Assembly: GCA_940337035.1 (NCBI GenBank)
Contig: CALNHX010003011.1
Coordinates: 62,001-126,000, forward strand
Source of the DNA: Agriotes lineatus
Taxonomy: Eukaryota > Arthropoda > Insecta > Coleoptera > Elateridae
DNA: 64,000 nucleotides
Reading direction: 5' to 3'
The notes beneath the pieces are model-generated. The model worked only from the letters and a program-made list of their open reading frames with translations. It had not been told where the DNA came from and searched no databases. This document shows positions 1 to 11,953 of the stretch, piece after piece (the first letter of the stretch is position 1; every line of letters begins with the position of its first letter). A program made the position numbers and the translations under genes.

Positions 1-285
1 TCAAATATTTCCGCGAAAATTCAAAATTAAAAACGACAGCCGTGAGAAGGGCGCGCGCACCAAGATGGACGACACCCGGGAAGTTTAAAATCAAAAAATT
101 GAACTTAGAAAAAAAAATCTGAAATATTTAAATTCAAATATTCGCGCCAGAAAACCAAGATGACCGCCGTGTAATTCCAGAAGCAAATTAAAAATGGCCG
201 CCGCGTAATTTAATCAGTAGCACATATCAAAATTAAATATCAAACATCATATGTGATTAATCAGTAGTACGTATGGAGATTAATT

Positions 286-370
286 AGAGCAAACCGCGAA
301 ATTAATTGGGTCAAACCGCGGAATTAATTAGGTCAATCCGCGGATTTAATTAGGTCAATCAATTTAATTT
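286..370. repeat. 22-bp tandem repeat, about 3.8 copies
   Basis: Units at 286-307, 308-329, 330-351 and a partial unit at 352-370 share the pattern RGGTCAAWCCGCGGAATTAATT with a few substitutions. Each unit has a CCGCGG or CCGCGA core followed by an AATTAATT-like tail. The repeat is short and imperfect and its function is unknown. Confidence 0.8.
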
Positions 371-1756
371 GCGTTGACCTTTGACATAATCCAATTAGTG
401 GTGTCCCTACTTCTACTGCCCTAGAATATAGAGGCCTCACTTAGTGACTTTTAAAAACCACCCAGTTCTCTTTCGAATTATAAAAGAAGAAAAGAATTGC
501 AACGAATTGTTATTTGCTAAACAATTCACAACTGGCACTAAAGGATAATTGATATTTCATGTATTGTAAGAGTTTATTTTATGAAAACGTAATTCCTCTT
601 TCAGTGGGCATTCTTAAATACGTATCTCATTATCAAGTTAAAAATGTGTTGCTCTACGGGAAATGTATTATTCTTAGGTAGGGAATAAGTTGTCTGCTTC
701 TTAATTGTTCTGTCGCTCTGGACAAATAAAACTGATCAACAAAAGAGGTGGATACATTTCTGAGTTATATTATAAGCTGCAAAACGCTTCTAATAAAGGT
801 TTTCAAATTCTTTTCGGGTTTTTGTGAATAGCAAAGCAAATATATTGCTATGGTATATAGAAGCCATATATTACATTAAATACGGTTATTTATTTACATG
901 AATCTAAAATGAAAAGTTCAATACAGTAATTATACTGAAATGATAAGATGTGAAAAATTGTGTTAATGATTGCTTATTTAATTTAATAATAATTGAAACT
1001 CAAAGATTCGAAGTAGATTTTAAAAGAAAGTTATTACATAATGAGTACTACTTGATGATGGTAACAAGAATTAACTATAAATACAAAGTTGAATGTTGCA
1101 TATGACAGAATAAAAGTCTATTTGTAACAATTTATAAAGTGAGCACCATTCAAATTTATTTATAACATGTAGCAGGCAGGAATAATGGTAGTCTAGGATA
1201 GCAATAAAAATTGGATAATTATTGAAATAACAACTTTGACAAACAACGTGTAAATTTGGGGTTTGGTGAAAATAAATTTGAAATTTGACCCTATTTATTC
1301 TATTTCAAATGCTATTAATATAAAAGGGTTACTAATAAATGTGTACAAAGTAAAAGCAAGTGAAATATATGAGAAGAAAATAAAATTTATTAAATAAATG
1401 TATGATATGGTATGACTAAAATATTAACAAGTAAAAGAAGCAAAAAGAATAAGAATTGGATATAATTGACGGAGTTTACAATACAAGGAATAAGGAGTTA
1501 CATTAATTGGAGGGTTATTATTATTGGTTGGAGTTTTTCGTGGACGTATCCTGAAGAAGCGGGAACTCATTGGATTGGAACCAGTTGGAGGAGACCAGTT
1601 GGACTGTATTGACAAGGGGAGATCTTGAAGGTGTTATATTGTGCTGACGGTTGATGACGTGGATGGAGATGGATGGACCTAAGGCAGTATGCAGTCAATT
1701 TACAATTACATGAGGAATAGTATATTACAGCCCGAGATGGGAAGTGTTTCATTACT

Positions 1757-1817
1757 GTCGAGAGATTAGTTAGCTGATTGAGACGCGAAGCGTCAAAATC
1801 AGCTATTATCTCGAGAC
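1757..1817. repeat. Imperfect hairpin, about 60 bp
   Basis: The left arm begins GTCGAGAGATTAG and ends GACGC. After a three-base loop (GAA) the right arm starts GCGTC and ends CTCGAGAC. The arms pair along most of about 29 bases with a few mismatches. It could be the core of a small palindromic element or an RNA hairpin; no tRNA-like features are present. Confidence 0.6.
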
Positions 1818-2739
1818 TAAGAAAACTTCCTGTCGAGGTTTGTATACTATTTTATTCGCAACCACTTTATTCTAAACAATAATTGGAAAAATTATTTTAT
1901 TATGATACGACAGGTTGCGACGCGCATGAATGGATCAACAAGATTCCCAGTATCCCTACCTACTCAGCGGTCGGGAAGTGAGTGCGAGAAGTAGCGGGCT
2001 GAAATGTACGACTTCCCCCACTCAAATGAGGTCAGGAATGTTAACATTACATATAGTTGCGAATAAATAGACTTACCCGGGAGGAGCTGGACAGAAGGAG
2101 ATTGCAGGAGTGACAGTTGTGCAGGGCTAGAGAAGGAATAGGTGACAGCCAGTATCTTGAGGTGTTGCGGATAAGGAGGCAGTTGGATAGTGACCAGTGT
2201 GTCGTAGCAGAGTGAAGGGTTACAGGTAGCAGGACAGGATCATACCAAGGTGATTCTGAGTTGGTCTGCAAAGTAAGAAATCCAGGTGGGTGAACACTAA
2301 ACTGTTTTGAGGTAATTCTGAAATAAGAAGTAATTAGAAAAGTTTATTAAGATATAATTGAATACTTATCGTAATATCATACAGTCAAAACCGTTGTAAA
2401 GGATTTTATTTATGTCATATTGATTGAAAAGTGTCATTAAACACTGTTTGGAAATAATAGTTGACAGCAAGGGACATTCAGTAATTGCAGTTCAAATAAA
2501 AATAAAATAGCAACAAACAACTAACTAGATTTTGGCGAACCATACACTGAGCAAAGAGTACTCATACATTTTGAAATATAATTCAATTGATTTATAATAA
2601 AGTCAAAGTTTCAACATTTGAATTAAATATGCATACAATAATAATATCATATTTGAGCCTTGGTATAATTATTAATAGGTATTGGAACGTGAAGCAAAAG
2701 TAAATATAAAATCATACAGAACGTATCCAGTGCAATATA

Positions 2740-3622
2740 CAGTGTGGTCCATTAAGTGTGCAACAAATGGGAATTTTTTTTATTAGTTGTACAATCGAAA
2801 TTTAAATACTGCCAAAAGTTAGTGCATGTTCGATAACCATATCAGATACCCTTAGAATGGCTTCAAGCCAAACAATATACAGGGCAGAACAAAGTTACTT
2901 TATTTAAAAAAATATAGCAAAATTTTATTGAGAAAAGTTGTTTAGAATTAAAAGTTATGCTCAAATACAAAGTCACGGCCTCCTATTCGAATTTTGATTC
3001 TTTTTTGGAAATTTTTGTATTACCCCCGTATGATACATGTTTTTATTATTTTGATTTTATATGTATTTAAAGTAGCCACAACCACATCCCTTTTAAATAA
3101 CTTTTAGCAACTTGAAGGGTATTTGTAAAATTTACTTGGATTTATATTTTTTTAGGTAACCGTTCACTTCATGTTTGTTGCAACGATATTTAACAGAACT
3201 TTAGAATTTCGCAAATATACTTTTTAACAAGGCAAATGCTGTACTAATAATAATTTACATATGAAAAACTCTTAATGAAATCAGAATAATAAAAATATGT
3301 ATCATACGGGGATAATACAAAATTTTACAAAAAAAGAATCAAAATTCGAATAGGAGGCCGTGACTTTGTATTTGAGCATAGCTTTTAATTCTAAACAACT
3401 TTTCTCAATGAAATTTTGCTATATTTTTTGAAATAAGGTAACTTTATTCTTGAACAAATTACATATTTTTTGTCCTGCCCTGTATATTGTTTGGCTTGAA
3501 GTCATTCTAAGGGCATCTGATATGGTTATCGAACATGCACTAACTTTTGGCGGTATTTAAATTTCGGTTTTACAACTAATAAAAAAATGTCCCATTTGTT
3601 GCACACTTAATGGACCACACTG
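2740..3622. mobile_element. Foldback element with ~360-bp inverted arms, TA target site
   Basis: The element starts CAGTGTGGTCCATTAAG at 2740 and ends with its complement CCACACTG at 3622, flanked on both sides by TA (2738-2739 and 3623-3624). The arms stay complementary for roughly 360 bases; for example GAATAGGAGGCCGTGAC near 3349-3365 matches the complement near 2970-2990. A loop of about 200 bases remains. TA duplication and CAGTG termini are typical of Tc1/mariner-type DNA transposons, so this is probably a non-autonomous derivative. There is no coding capacity. Confidence 0.85.
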
Positions 3623-3840
3623 TATAGTATAACAGCAATAGATATATATATAAAATCAATGTAAATACAAAATTATCACACTTAGCAATAATGGTACAAA
3701 TATACAACCGTGGAAGAAGAATTGAAAACAGCTAAACATTGGTAACAGCCAACAGCTTTAATCTATAAGTCCAGTTTTGTTGGTACCTATGCCGAAGGTG
3801 TGCAACAAATCATATTGGACAGCCTCATCGCTCATTTGAA

Positions 3841-4275
3841 TACCTGATTACATCCATTAACAATATCAGAGGCTATGCACCCAATGACACATTATTTCAA
3901 GAGATTCGCATTGAAAACAACGAAGACCTTAATTACTTATTACTCTACAAAGGAGTGCTGTGGATGCCAAGGGCTTTCCATTTAAATATAATTTATTAAC
4001 TGTTGACACAGTTCTACAGTTTTTTGAAAACCAAGACGATTTATGACCGAAAACGTAATAAAGTTTAAACATAAATTTTTTAATGAAACGAATTTACAGC
4101 TGCAAAGAAATGAGCTGAATTTGACAAAAATGAAGCTATTTCTGCGCTTGCATCAAAACTAGTTCTGTGGAAACGTTATTTAGAACGTGAAAGCTTTTAC
4201 TAGTTTCTGAATCTTTTCGCAGGTAGAAAATCTAAAGATCAGTTCTTAGTTACTGAAATTTTTTGGAAGCGCCCG
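3841..4275 (+). pseudogene. ZBED5/FAM200-like hAT transposase remnant
   Basis: Conceptual translation, with changes of frame, gives YLITSINNIRG...NDTLFQEI...YLLLYKGVLWMPRAF at 3841-3970, then LLTVDTVLQFFENQDDL near 3988-4045, and ASKLVLWKRYLERESFY near 4145-4200. This order matches the region around the LLLHTEVRWLSRG motif and the following helical segment in ZBED5/FAM200-type proteins derived from hAT transposases. Stops and frameshifts separate the pieces, so it is a decayed copy. I recognised it by motif order only. Neither ends nor target duplications of a parent element are visible. Confidence 0.55.
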
Positions 4276-6399
4276 ATTTTAACAATATATCTTTGACGAT
4301 ACCCTTACAATGCTATTTTCAAATGATAAAGAAACTATCAGAATTTATTAAATTATCCACAATAAAGAGTTAAAAGTAAAATTTGAAAAGATACCCACTC
4401 TCTATCTTGAACTAGATGACCCGGAAATGTTGTTTTGATTATGACATGATGGGGAAAACCCTTCGAACCACTAGGCACAGAATCATAAAAGTATGACTGC
4501 AAATAGAATGTCGTACAGTGTATAGAAGAACACACTTTCGATATTTTCAAATTTTTCGGCTTTCCCTTTGGATTTTTCCGAATTTTCTTTTTTGCTAAAC
4601 CACCTGGGAAGTAAGATGAACAAAACACACAAAAAATCAACCAAATCAGTCAAGTCGTTCTCGAGTTTTTGCTTTACTAACACGCGGCGATTGATTTATA
4701 TATATTTATATATATATATATATATATATAACTTTTCATTTCATTTTTGTCATCCTATTTATGAGTTGGTGCATAAATACATAGCGTATTTGGTTTTCAA
4801 GCCAAGAATGCTTAACGACCTTAAAACCACCGGATTTCTTCACACACGAAATCGAAGAAATTGAAGTGGACCAACTGTATCTCTCGAGAGTAATGATGGT
4901 TTTCGGATATAAAATCAAGGGTATATTTGAATTTTTATGTGTTTTATTATTGTAGCTAAATTGAAAACCGGCACTGCTCTGAAAGTGTATTGTAAAGTGG
5001 TATTCGTGGGTGCAGCAAGAATGCACATCTAAACCTGCTCGCGAAAATAGAAAAGTTGCAACTCATGGAGATTGGACAAAGAATAAGGCAGTAGCATGCA
5101 GCCTTCGATGAAAGCGGCAAGCTGTCTAAAAGCGCCTTGCAGCCAATAATCGCTGCATTCGAGTGAAAAGTGCAGAGGATAAGTATTTAAGAGTTTCGTG
5201 AATGCAATTTACTGAGTGTATATTTCAGAAAACCAATTGTTCTATATTAAGAGGCGCATTAAAAGCGTCTATTTTGGGAGATTTACTTAGCAATATCATG
5301 GGGGATTCCCAGTATCACGCTTTGTACCGTCAAGGTTTCCAAACGCCGGTCTACGACGTTTCGGCGTTTCGTCAGAATACAACGCTACAATTAGTATATT
5401 TTTATGTTGCATGTAAAGAAAAGTTTCGAAAGCATACTTCTAAACATATCAGAAGGTTAAATAATACTTAAAAAGCGTTTGTTCAATATGTAGGTGCTTT
5501 CCCTAGTTCAAATAAAAGTAAGAATAAATTAATGTGGACCTAACATTGACTTCTTCCCAAATGTGTATACAAACTCTTAAGTTTTTTGGTTTTGTGCTCT
5601 TGAAAATTTTTTTTTTTAAATCTACCAAAATTAAAATATTTTTCTGATCGTTTAAATGTGTAATATGCTGGTTCCTTTTGAACTAAATTAGGAAACCACC
5701 AATAGAATTTGAAATAACTTTACGAAAACATAATATAATTAGTAAATTAAATTTACAATTGTATTTTTAATGTCTTCGACGTTACTGAGTCAGTATGTCA
5801 TGAAAAATACATGACGAGCAATGGACTCGTTTTTATTGAAATGAATTTACATATACCCCATTTATTCCAATATGTAATAAGGCTTTTAAAAACTATTCGC
5901 TTTATTAATTTTTGTACCTTGGGTACATTTTGTAATCACCTAATTTTGTGATTTTTCCAAAAACGGCACTCTTGTTCTATAAAACTTAATTTTTATCGAA
6001 GATGATAAAAGTACCCTTTACGGTTCCCCGATTTTAACCAGAGATATTGAATCTTCAAATCACAATTAGGTTCGTGGTTCATTTATACTAATTACAATGA
6101 TATGCCAGGAGATGTTTGTTTATCAACAGTTCAATCAGAAATTCAAACAGCCATCGGATAATGTAAAAGATGTCAAAGGTTATTAGATGTAAGTACCCTT
6201 GTTTAAAATTAGGATTAACCTAACTGGCCCATAACTATACCTTCTTCACCGAACAGAAATAGTTAAGCCACTACCTAGCAAAATTTTTCTATTGGTCGAA
6301 CTCGTAGTACAAGCAAGTGCGTGCTTCACTTGAAACTTCTCTTGCTAATTTGCCACCTGACGTGCTTTTATTAATTTACATGTAAAATCCTCCGCACTC
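4276..6399. other. AT-rich stretch without a recognised gene
   Basis: The only structures seen are an AT dinucleotide tract at 4697-4731 and an 89-codon open frame at 5202-5471 on the plus strand whose translation I do not recognise. That frame has no obvious promoter or splice context. Sequence just upstream, near 5040-5180, could be more of the decayed hAT-like element, but no motif supports this. Confidence 0.5.
4697..4731. repeat. (TA)n microsatellite
   Basis: An almost pure run of TA dinucleotides interrupted by two TTT steps, inside AT-rich DNA. Confidence 0.85.
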
Positions 6400-6424
6400 G
6401 TGAATTGGTGGGAGTGGATACGTT

Positions 6425-6564
6425 TTCGCGCCGAAATGTCTTTGCTCCGAAACGTCTTTGCACCGAAACGTCTCACGCCGAAACGTCTCGCGCCGATACG
6501 TCTCCGTGCCGAACCGTCTCTGTGTAGAAGCGTCTTCGCGCCGAAAGGGCTGCGCCGAAACGTC
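6425..6564 (+). repeat. Degenerate ~15-bp tandem repeat, about 9 copies
   Basis: Repeats of the form CGCCGAAACGTCTCG, varying by one to four bases (CGCCGATACGTCTCC, TGCCGAACCGTCTCT, CGCCGAAAGGGCTG). The block is GC-rich and rich in CpG compared with its surroundings. A 15-base period keeps an open frame of repeated Arg/Pro/Ala/Leu codons (6400-6588), but this is a by-product of the period rather than evidence of a gene. Confidence 0.8.
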
Positions 6565-6599
6565 CCATTCCGTCCAAACGCAACCTAAGAAATACTGAA

Positions 6600-8435
6600 T
6601 TCAAGGGTACGCAGCAGTCAGCATCAGGTAAAATGTATGCAGTTAGCGCTACTACGAATTCCGTTCGGCTGCGATAAGTTTGTGCAACATATCCGTAGTT
6701 GCGTAATTCACGTTCGATTTAAATATGCAAGTGCGATTGGGATCGGCATTGACAGTAGCATCCTCTTAAAGGACAATAATTTCAAAGTTATTTTAAAAAT
6801 GCTGTATTGATGTTTTATGCTTGATACATTTAAACATACATGAGAGCAGCCCTAAGCAATATCGCACATAGGCTGTTTGGAAATGTGATTATATTTTCTA
6901 TTAATGGTTCTCTGTTTTTATGTCTTCATCATTTGTTTTTAAAGGAAAAGGGTAATGTGAACAAATTGTATTTTATCGTGTGTTAAGCCAGATTCTTTCG
7001 GACAACACGACAGCAGGACTAGAATGCTAAGTTGGCAGTAAGATTTTCAAAATTAGCTGTTTAAGTGGATAAAATAGGTTGGTTTATTTATGAAGCTTAC
7101 ATGACGCAGAATTCTAAACTTAATATTAAATGCACAAACAAAGAATATACAACCTAAAGTATATAAATAAAAATCACATTCAAATAGTTTTCTTCCACTA
7201 GTATCAGCAGCGCCTGGGTTAAATAAGAAATACAACCCACAAATTCGGATCTGTGTGCGGTAGGCGTGGTTTTCGTTAACTAATATATGGCGTGCAATTT
7301 CGGATGGTATTCGCCGGGCAAGCAAGGACTTTTGGTTTGTAAAGTTTTTGCATTGATGTTGGCTCAGGGCTGGAGCACGATTGTAAGAGCAGTTTTGCCA
7401 CCGAGCATCGGCTCGACCGAGAAGTTCAGGGGATGTTTGCCACCAAGTATCGGTTCATTAAAAATAATCAAGCGATGCCTAGCACTGAGTACCTGTTCGA
7501 CAATTAATAGGTTTCGGGACTTGGACGTGGTTCTGAAGATGTAGAAGTCTTGTTTTCCGCAATAAAGCGGAGCTAGCGGGGCTCCAGCTCTCATATTTGA
7601 CTGGGGCTTCTTCGCTAGAATGACAAGGGAATCAAGAGTGTTTTTAACAGGGCAGAACAGAAAGTCGAGCTTATGGCCCTTAAATCATCAGTCAGGATGC
7701 TTAACCACTGAGCCACCCAGTTAAGCGAACGCGAATGAATAATACTTTCATTAAAGTTGACTAATATGTTGTTCAGATTTTCAGATTTTTTATAATATCT
7801 AGGTTGATATGCGGCAGTACCTACGTATTTAAAAATTGTTTTCCTTGATCTTCTTGTATCTTTCCTAAAAAAATCATCTGTATAGTTTCCGAAATTCAAT
7901 GTTTTATTGGTTTTTTCAGCTTCACAGGCTGAAATATGCACATGCCATACTTCTTTTAGAGTTTTCGTTATGTCGTTAAACAATGTAAATTTATTGTTAT
8001 TCTTTGTAGATCTGTATGAAGTAGATAAGTTCCTATTCTTTGAAACCATGACGTTGAAATACAGAACACAGTGTAATAAAACCCAACACAATTTACAGTT
8101 ATATAAACGACACGGCATGAATTTCAGAACTAAACAGATACTTCTATTATGACTGACTTGTTGAGTTAAATACTATAACTGATCCTATAATAATCTGATT
8201 TCCTAGTAGATTTTCAATGCAGTTATACTGACTAGTTTAGCTAAGTGTATTGTATATATAAATCTATGGTTTTTACTATAATCATAATACAAGTTCAATT
8301 CGAAGCATACGTTTTAAGAACAACTAGTATTAATTACTAATTACAGTAACAATTGTAATAATTTTATATGTACCTAATGAAATTAAAAACGACTAAAGTG
8401 CATTCTGGTGCATACACGCTTTTATTTATATTATG
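6600..8435. other. Non-coding stretch with one unexplained open frame
   Basis: AT-rich DNA. A block at 7383-7500 contains three diverged copies of a ~46-bp segment (around CCACCGAGCATCGG, CCACCAAGTATCGG and GCACTGAGTACCTG). A 167-codon minus-strand frame (7615-8118) runs into the tRNA-like sequence at 7645-7722, and I do not recognise its protein. Nothing else stands out. Confidence 0.5.
7645..7722 (-). mobile_element. tRNA-like SINE head, degraded
   Basis: On the minus strand, GGTGGCTCAGTGGTTAAGC (near 7699-7717) matches a pol III A box in tRNA context. About 40 bases on, AGCTCGACTTT (near 7660-7670) sits where a B box (GGTTCGATTCC) is expected but is mutated. The arms do not form a full cloverleaf, so this is not a working tRNA gene. 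It is most likely the 5' head of a tRNA-derived SINE. Confidence 0.55.
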
Positions 8436-8544
8436 CAGGGTGTTCTACAAGCTTTATGCCAAACTTTGGCAGATGATAGCTGGATTAATTTCAAACATTC
8501 GTTTTTGTTTAGAAGTTTAAAATAATATATTTATATATTTTAAT

Positions 8545-8914
8545 AGAAGCCGCGTGGAACAGTTGAGTAAGCACCAGGCTTGCATTTAGCAAGTTCTCGG
8601 TTCGAATCTCGTGGGGGTCGGAATTTTTCCGTAGCCTTGACGATTGCAATCGGGCTCGGTGAGACCATTCACAGTTGGCAACTAAATTAACTCTGCTCTA
8701 CTCAGAACGACAGACCTACGAGATAGAGTAACAAGGTTAACACATCAACAAGACACACACCTCACACAAGCACCAAAGGCGCGCTCCAACTCGGTATGAC
8801 GAATCCCGGGCGAGTTGAGCATTGTACCCCCAGATGCCAGTGCATAAAGCACCAGCCTCTACACCGCAAGGTAAATGAGGTTGCAGATAATACATACATA
8901 CATACATACATACA
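8545..8914 (+). mobile_element. tRNA-derived SINE inserted in the mariner-like element
   Basis: The 5' part has a pol III A box-like stretch (TGGAACAGTTGAG) and a clear B box (GGTTCGAATCTC at about 8608-8619), followed by a body of ~270 bases and a (CATA)n tail at 8889-8913. Flanking sequence TTTATATATTTTAAT before and TTATATTTTAATT after looks like a target duplication with a small indel. The tRNA-like head lacks a proper acceptor stem, which distinguishes it from a tRNA gene. It is transcribed by pol III if active and depends on a partner LINE for mobility. Confidence 0.75.
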
Positions 8915-9032
8915 TTTATATTTTAATTAAAAGTAGGCTGATAAATAAAAATGACGGTTGATAAAACAATAATTATTATTTGTGTCATTTTGATTATTCA
9001 TTTAACACTTAGTGTGAAAGTGCTAAATAAAA

Positions 9033-10097
9033 ATGAATTTATTCACAACTGAGGAGTATGTAGATATTGTGTTTGCATATGGGTATTCCAATGGGAACGC
9101 CAGACAAGCAGATCGAGAATACCGACGAAGGTATCCAAACAGACATCAACCTGCCCACACAGTGTTTAGTGCATCATTTCGTAGACTTCGAGAAACAAGT
9201 CACCCCGCTCAAAAAAAAAATTGACCTACTGAAGTGAATGTACAAGATGAAGAAAATGTAATAGATGCTGTCCTTGACAACCTTTCAATTGGTGTTCGGG
9301 GTATAGCTAGTAACCTTCATTTATCACCGAATTTTGTTTGGCGTGTATTGAACAAAGAAATGTTACATCCGTTTCATGGCCAAAATGTACGAGCGTTACA
9401 TGCTGGAGATGCCCCACAACGATTAGAATTTTGTCGCTGGTTACTTGAGCAACATGCACAAAATGTTAGATTCATTTCGCTTGTCATGTGGTCTGATGAA
9501 GGGTGTTTTACTAGGGACGGCATAAATAATAATCATAATGAACATATCTGGGCGTTGCAAAATCCGCATGCAATTAGAACAAGACGATTTCAGCAACGTT
9601 TCAGTGTTAACGTTTGAGGTAGCATTTTCAACAATAATTTACTACCTGTACATGTTATAAATTATCGTTTAAATGCAGATCTGTATAGAAATTTCCTGGA
9701 ACACAACCTTTTTGATTTCATTGATGACATAGAGCTCAATATTGTTCAAAATATGTGATCTCAGCACGATGGTGCACCACCACATAGAGGAAGACAAGTA
9801 ATTGCTTGGTTAAATAATCATTTCCCGAATAAATTCTTAGTACAAAAAGATCCAATAGCGCGGCCACCGCGTTCCCCAGATCTAAATCCTTTGGATTTTT
9901 ATTTATGGGGACACATGAAGCAGCTAGTCTGCAATGTGGAAATCACTACCCGTCAGCAGTTACCTGAAAGAATTCAGGATGCAACTAACCAAATAGGGAA
10001 TGATCCAAATCTCATCCGTCAAGTGACGGAATCTTTAGTTCGTCGATGTGAGGCTTGCATTCGAGCCGAGGGTTACTATTTCGAACAATTTTTCTAG
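9033..10097 (+). pseudogene. Mariner-superfamily DDE transposase, three in-frame TGA stops
   Basis: The frame begins ATG at 9033 (MNLFTTEEYVDIVFAYG) and stays in one register to the TAG after EQFF, about 354 codons. An N-terminal helix-turn-helix region of the kind annotated as DUF4817 is followed by a second HTH, then the DDE core: WSDEGCF (first Asp), QHDGAPPH (second Asp) and RSPDLNPLDFYLWG (third Asp, about 36 residues later). Three TGA codons interrupt it at 9222, 9615 and 9756; the last two lie where relatives usually have Trp (NVW, MWxQHDGA). There are no frameshifts. The protein would cut and paste its own element at TA sites. This copy is inactive. Confidence 0.88.
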
Positions 10098-10274
10098 TAA
10101 TTTTTATTTATTATAAATTTTTATTGTTAATTGTTAATAAAGGTTTAAACATTAAACACCACGTAAATTCTAAACAAAAACGAATCGGACCCACTTTCAT
10201 TTAAGAAAACAATGTTTGGAATTAACCCAGCTATCATCTACCAAAGTTTGTCATATAGCTCGTAGAACACCCTG

Positions 10275-11953
10275 TATATTGTAATAGCCCACTTCCTAAT
10301 AATAAATATAAAATAAAATAGTTAATTGTGGAAGGGGGTAAACTACACTTTACAACTATTAAGCTTCAATTGAAATTCACCTGTCATACTCAGGGCAAAT
10401 TAAAAGAGTGTATTAAAAATTACAACAAATAGGTGGTTCATTGCTATTTTCTTATTTTATCAATAAACATTCGGGCCTAGCTCGATAGAACATGAGATAA
10501 TCTTGGTTTAGGGCGTAAATTCATAAAATTGAGGAAAACTTAGTATGACAAATAACTAGTTGTATGACAAATGCTCTCAAATATTTCGGGCAAATGCACA
10601 ATTTCATCTGACATTTAACTAACCTCTAAATTTGACTCAACAAACACAATGATATGCAAGTGCACAAAACAGCGTAAATTGAATTCTAAAAACACCAAGA
10701 TGGCAAAGACGCGTAAGGTAAATATTAATACTGTGACGTAGCAACTGCTAAACTTCTTTTGTTTTTAATGTGACGTCTCAAGAGACGCGCGACACGCGGC
10801 ACAAAATTGCAAATGCCGCGTCATCCTGGATTCTCAAGGGACGCTACTTATTTTTCTGGAAACTGGACAGTTCTGAACCACTGGAATACGGCCGTCCACA
10901 TCGTAGGCAATCTAATCTTGATGCTCCCCGCGAATTTGGGTCCTGCAGCAGAGCATTCCTTTGAAATCCTACCGTAATCGGAGGCTTCTCGGACGCTGGC
11001 TATGCTTTCAAATGACGCCACGGGAATAATGAACTTGGGAATTGCTTGTTGGTTGAGATTTCTGTTTGTACTGGTTTCTGAATGTCGTCTCTATACGTAA
11101 CAGGTGCTTTTCTTGCTGGGTAAAGCTGCTTGTTCCTGGATTTGGCTCCCTCGTAGTCGTTCGCACTTGGACGAATTTTTATACTGGCTTATCTGCTCTA
11201 CCTGGAACTCTTAGCACTTGGCAACCTACACCCATAGATGCACAAAACACTCGTGAATAACTTTAACCACAATTGGTATAACTGAGAACTTTTTTATTTA
11301 TGATTTTACATGTTTAATTGAGGAACTCAATATGGCCTCAACACACAATTTTCAAGATTGTTTAGTTATTATTAAAAATGTCAGTCATGTCTGTGCCTAA
11401 TCACTTATATTGTCTTTTTGTTGGAATAATTGTTACTACACTTGCTCTGATTTTAAATCACTTTATAATGCGCTGATACACTTGGAGTTTATTTAGCATC
11501 ACACTAATTGTCTTCCGATCGGCTGCCTTCCATTTTTCATTGCTCCTTGCAATTATTATTTTGCTAGCACGGTTTCGTTTACCTTTCAGCTAATCTGCCT
11601 TTTGCTGGCTTATACACTTACTACATAACGCTTATATCATTTCTGTATTTAACAAATGATTTTGTATTATTCCATTCACATTATGTCTAAAATTAATAAT
11701 CTCAATTGCATTAGCCCTTCCGAACATTTATCATATCTGAAACTCTGAATGTAACCCTTCTAAACCTGCTTTGTTTCTTGCTAACGTATATCCCTCAAAT
11801 GCTGCTCACATCAAATGCACTTATTAAGATGTAAGGTAGTGATTAGTTTGCAATAGATAAAATATTTCATTCTGTGCTTATGTTGACCTTATTCATTTAG
11901 TTTATTAGGCAGTCAGAATTTCTATGGGCAGTGAACTATTACAATATATTATA
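10275..11953. other. No gene seen
   Basis: AT-rich DNA with only short open frames. A slightly GC-richer patch at 10770-11260 has two 64-codon frames that show no recognised motif. Confidence 0.6.

Larger units (their letters stand above)
1..2735. other. AT-rich non-coding stretch
   Basis: No reading frame here resembles a known protein and the open frames are short. The first 450 bases are locally GC-richer and carry several near-copies of a short motif resembling CAAGATGGCCGCC, plus a tandem repeat listed separately. The rest is AT-rich sequence without recognised domains. A hairpin at 1757-1817 is listed separately. Confidence 0.7.
8436..10274 (+). mobile_element. Mariner-like element with ~60-bp terminal inverted repeats
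   Basis: The left end, CAGGGTGTTCTACAAGCTTT at 8436, is repeated in inverse at the right end, ending ...AGAACACCCTG at 10274. The arms match over about 60 bases with few differences. The right flank is TA; the left flank is TG, probably a mutated TA. The element holds one transposase frame (9033-10097) and is interrupted between left terminal repeat and gene by a SINE (8545-8914). Without the SINE its length is near 1.45 kb, a normal size for an autonomous mariner-type element. Confidence 0.85.

Noticed and set aside
5202..5471. Real 89-residue gene
   Set aside because: No recognised motif, no supporting splice or promoter context; could be chance.
6425..6564. CRISPR array
   Set aside because: Repeats are contiguous and degenerate with no unique spacers; the setting is eukaryotic.
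6400..6588. Arg/Pro-rich small protein
   Set aside because: Explained by a repeat whose ~15-base period is a multiple of three.
8545..8640. tRNA gene
   Set aside because: Only the A and B boxes are tRNA-like; acceptor and anticodon stems do not pair and a SINE body and CATA tail follow.
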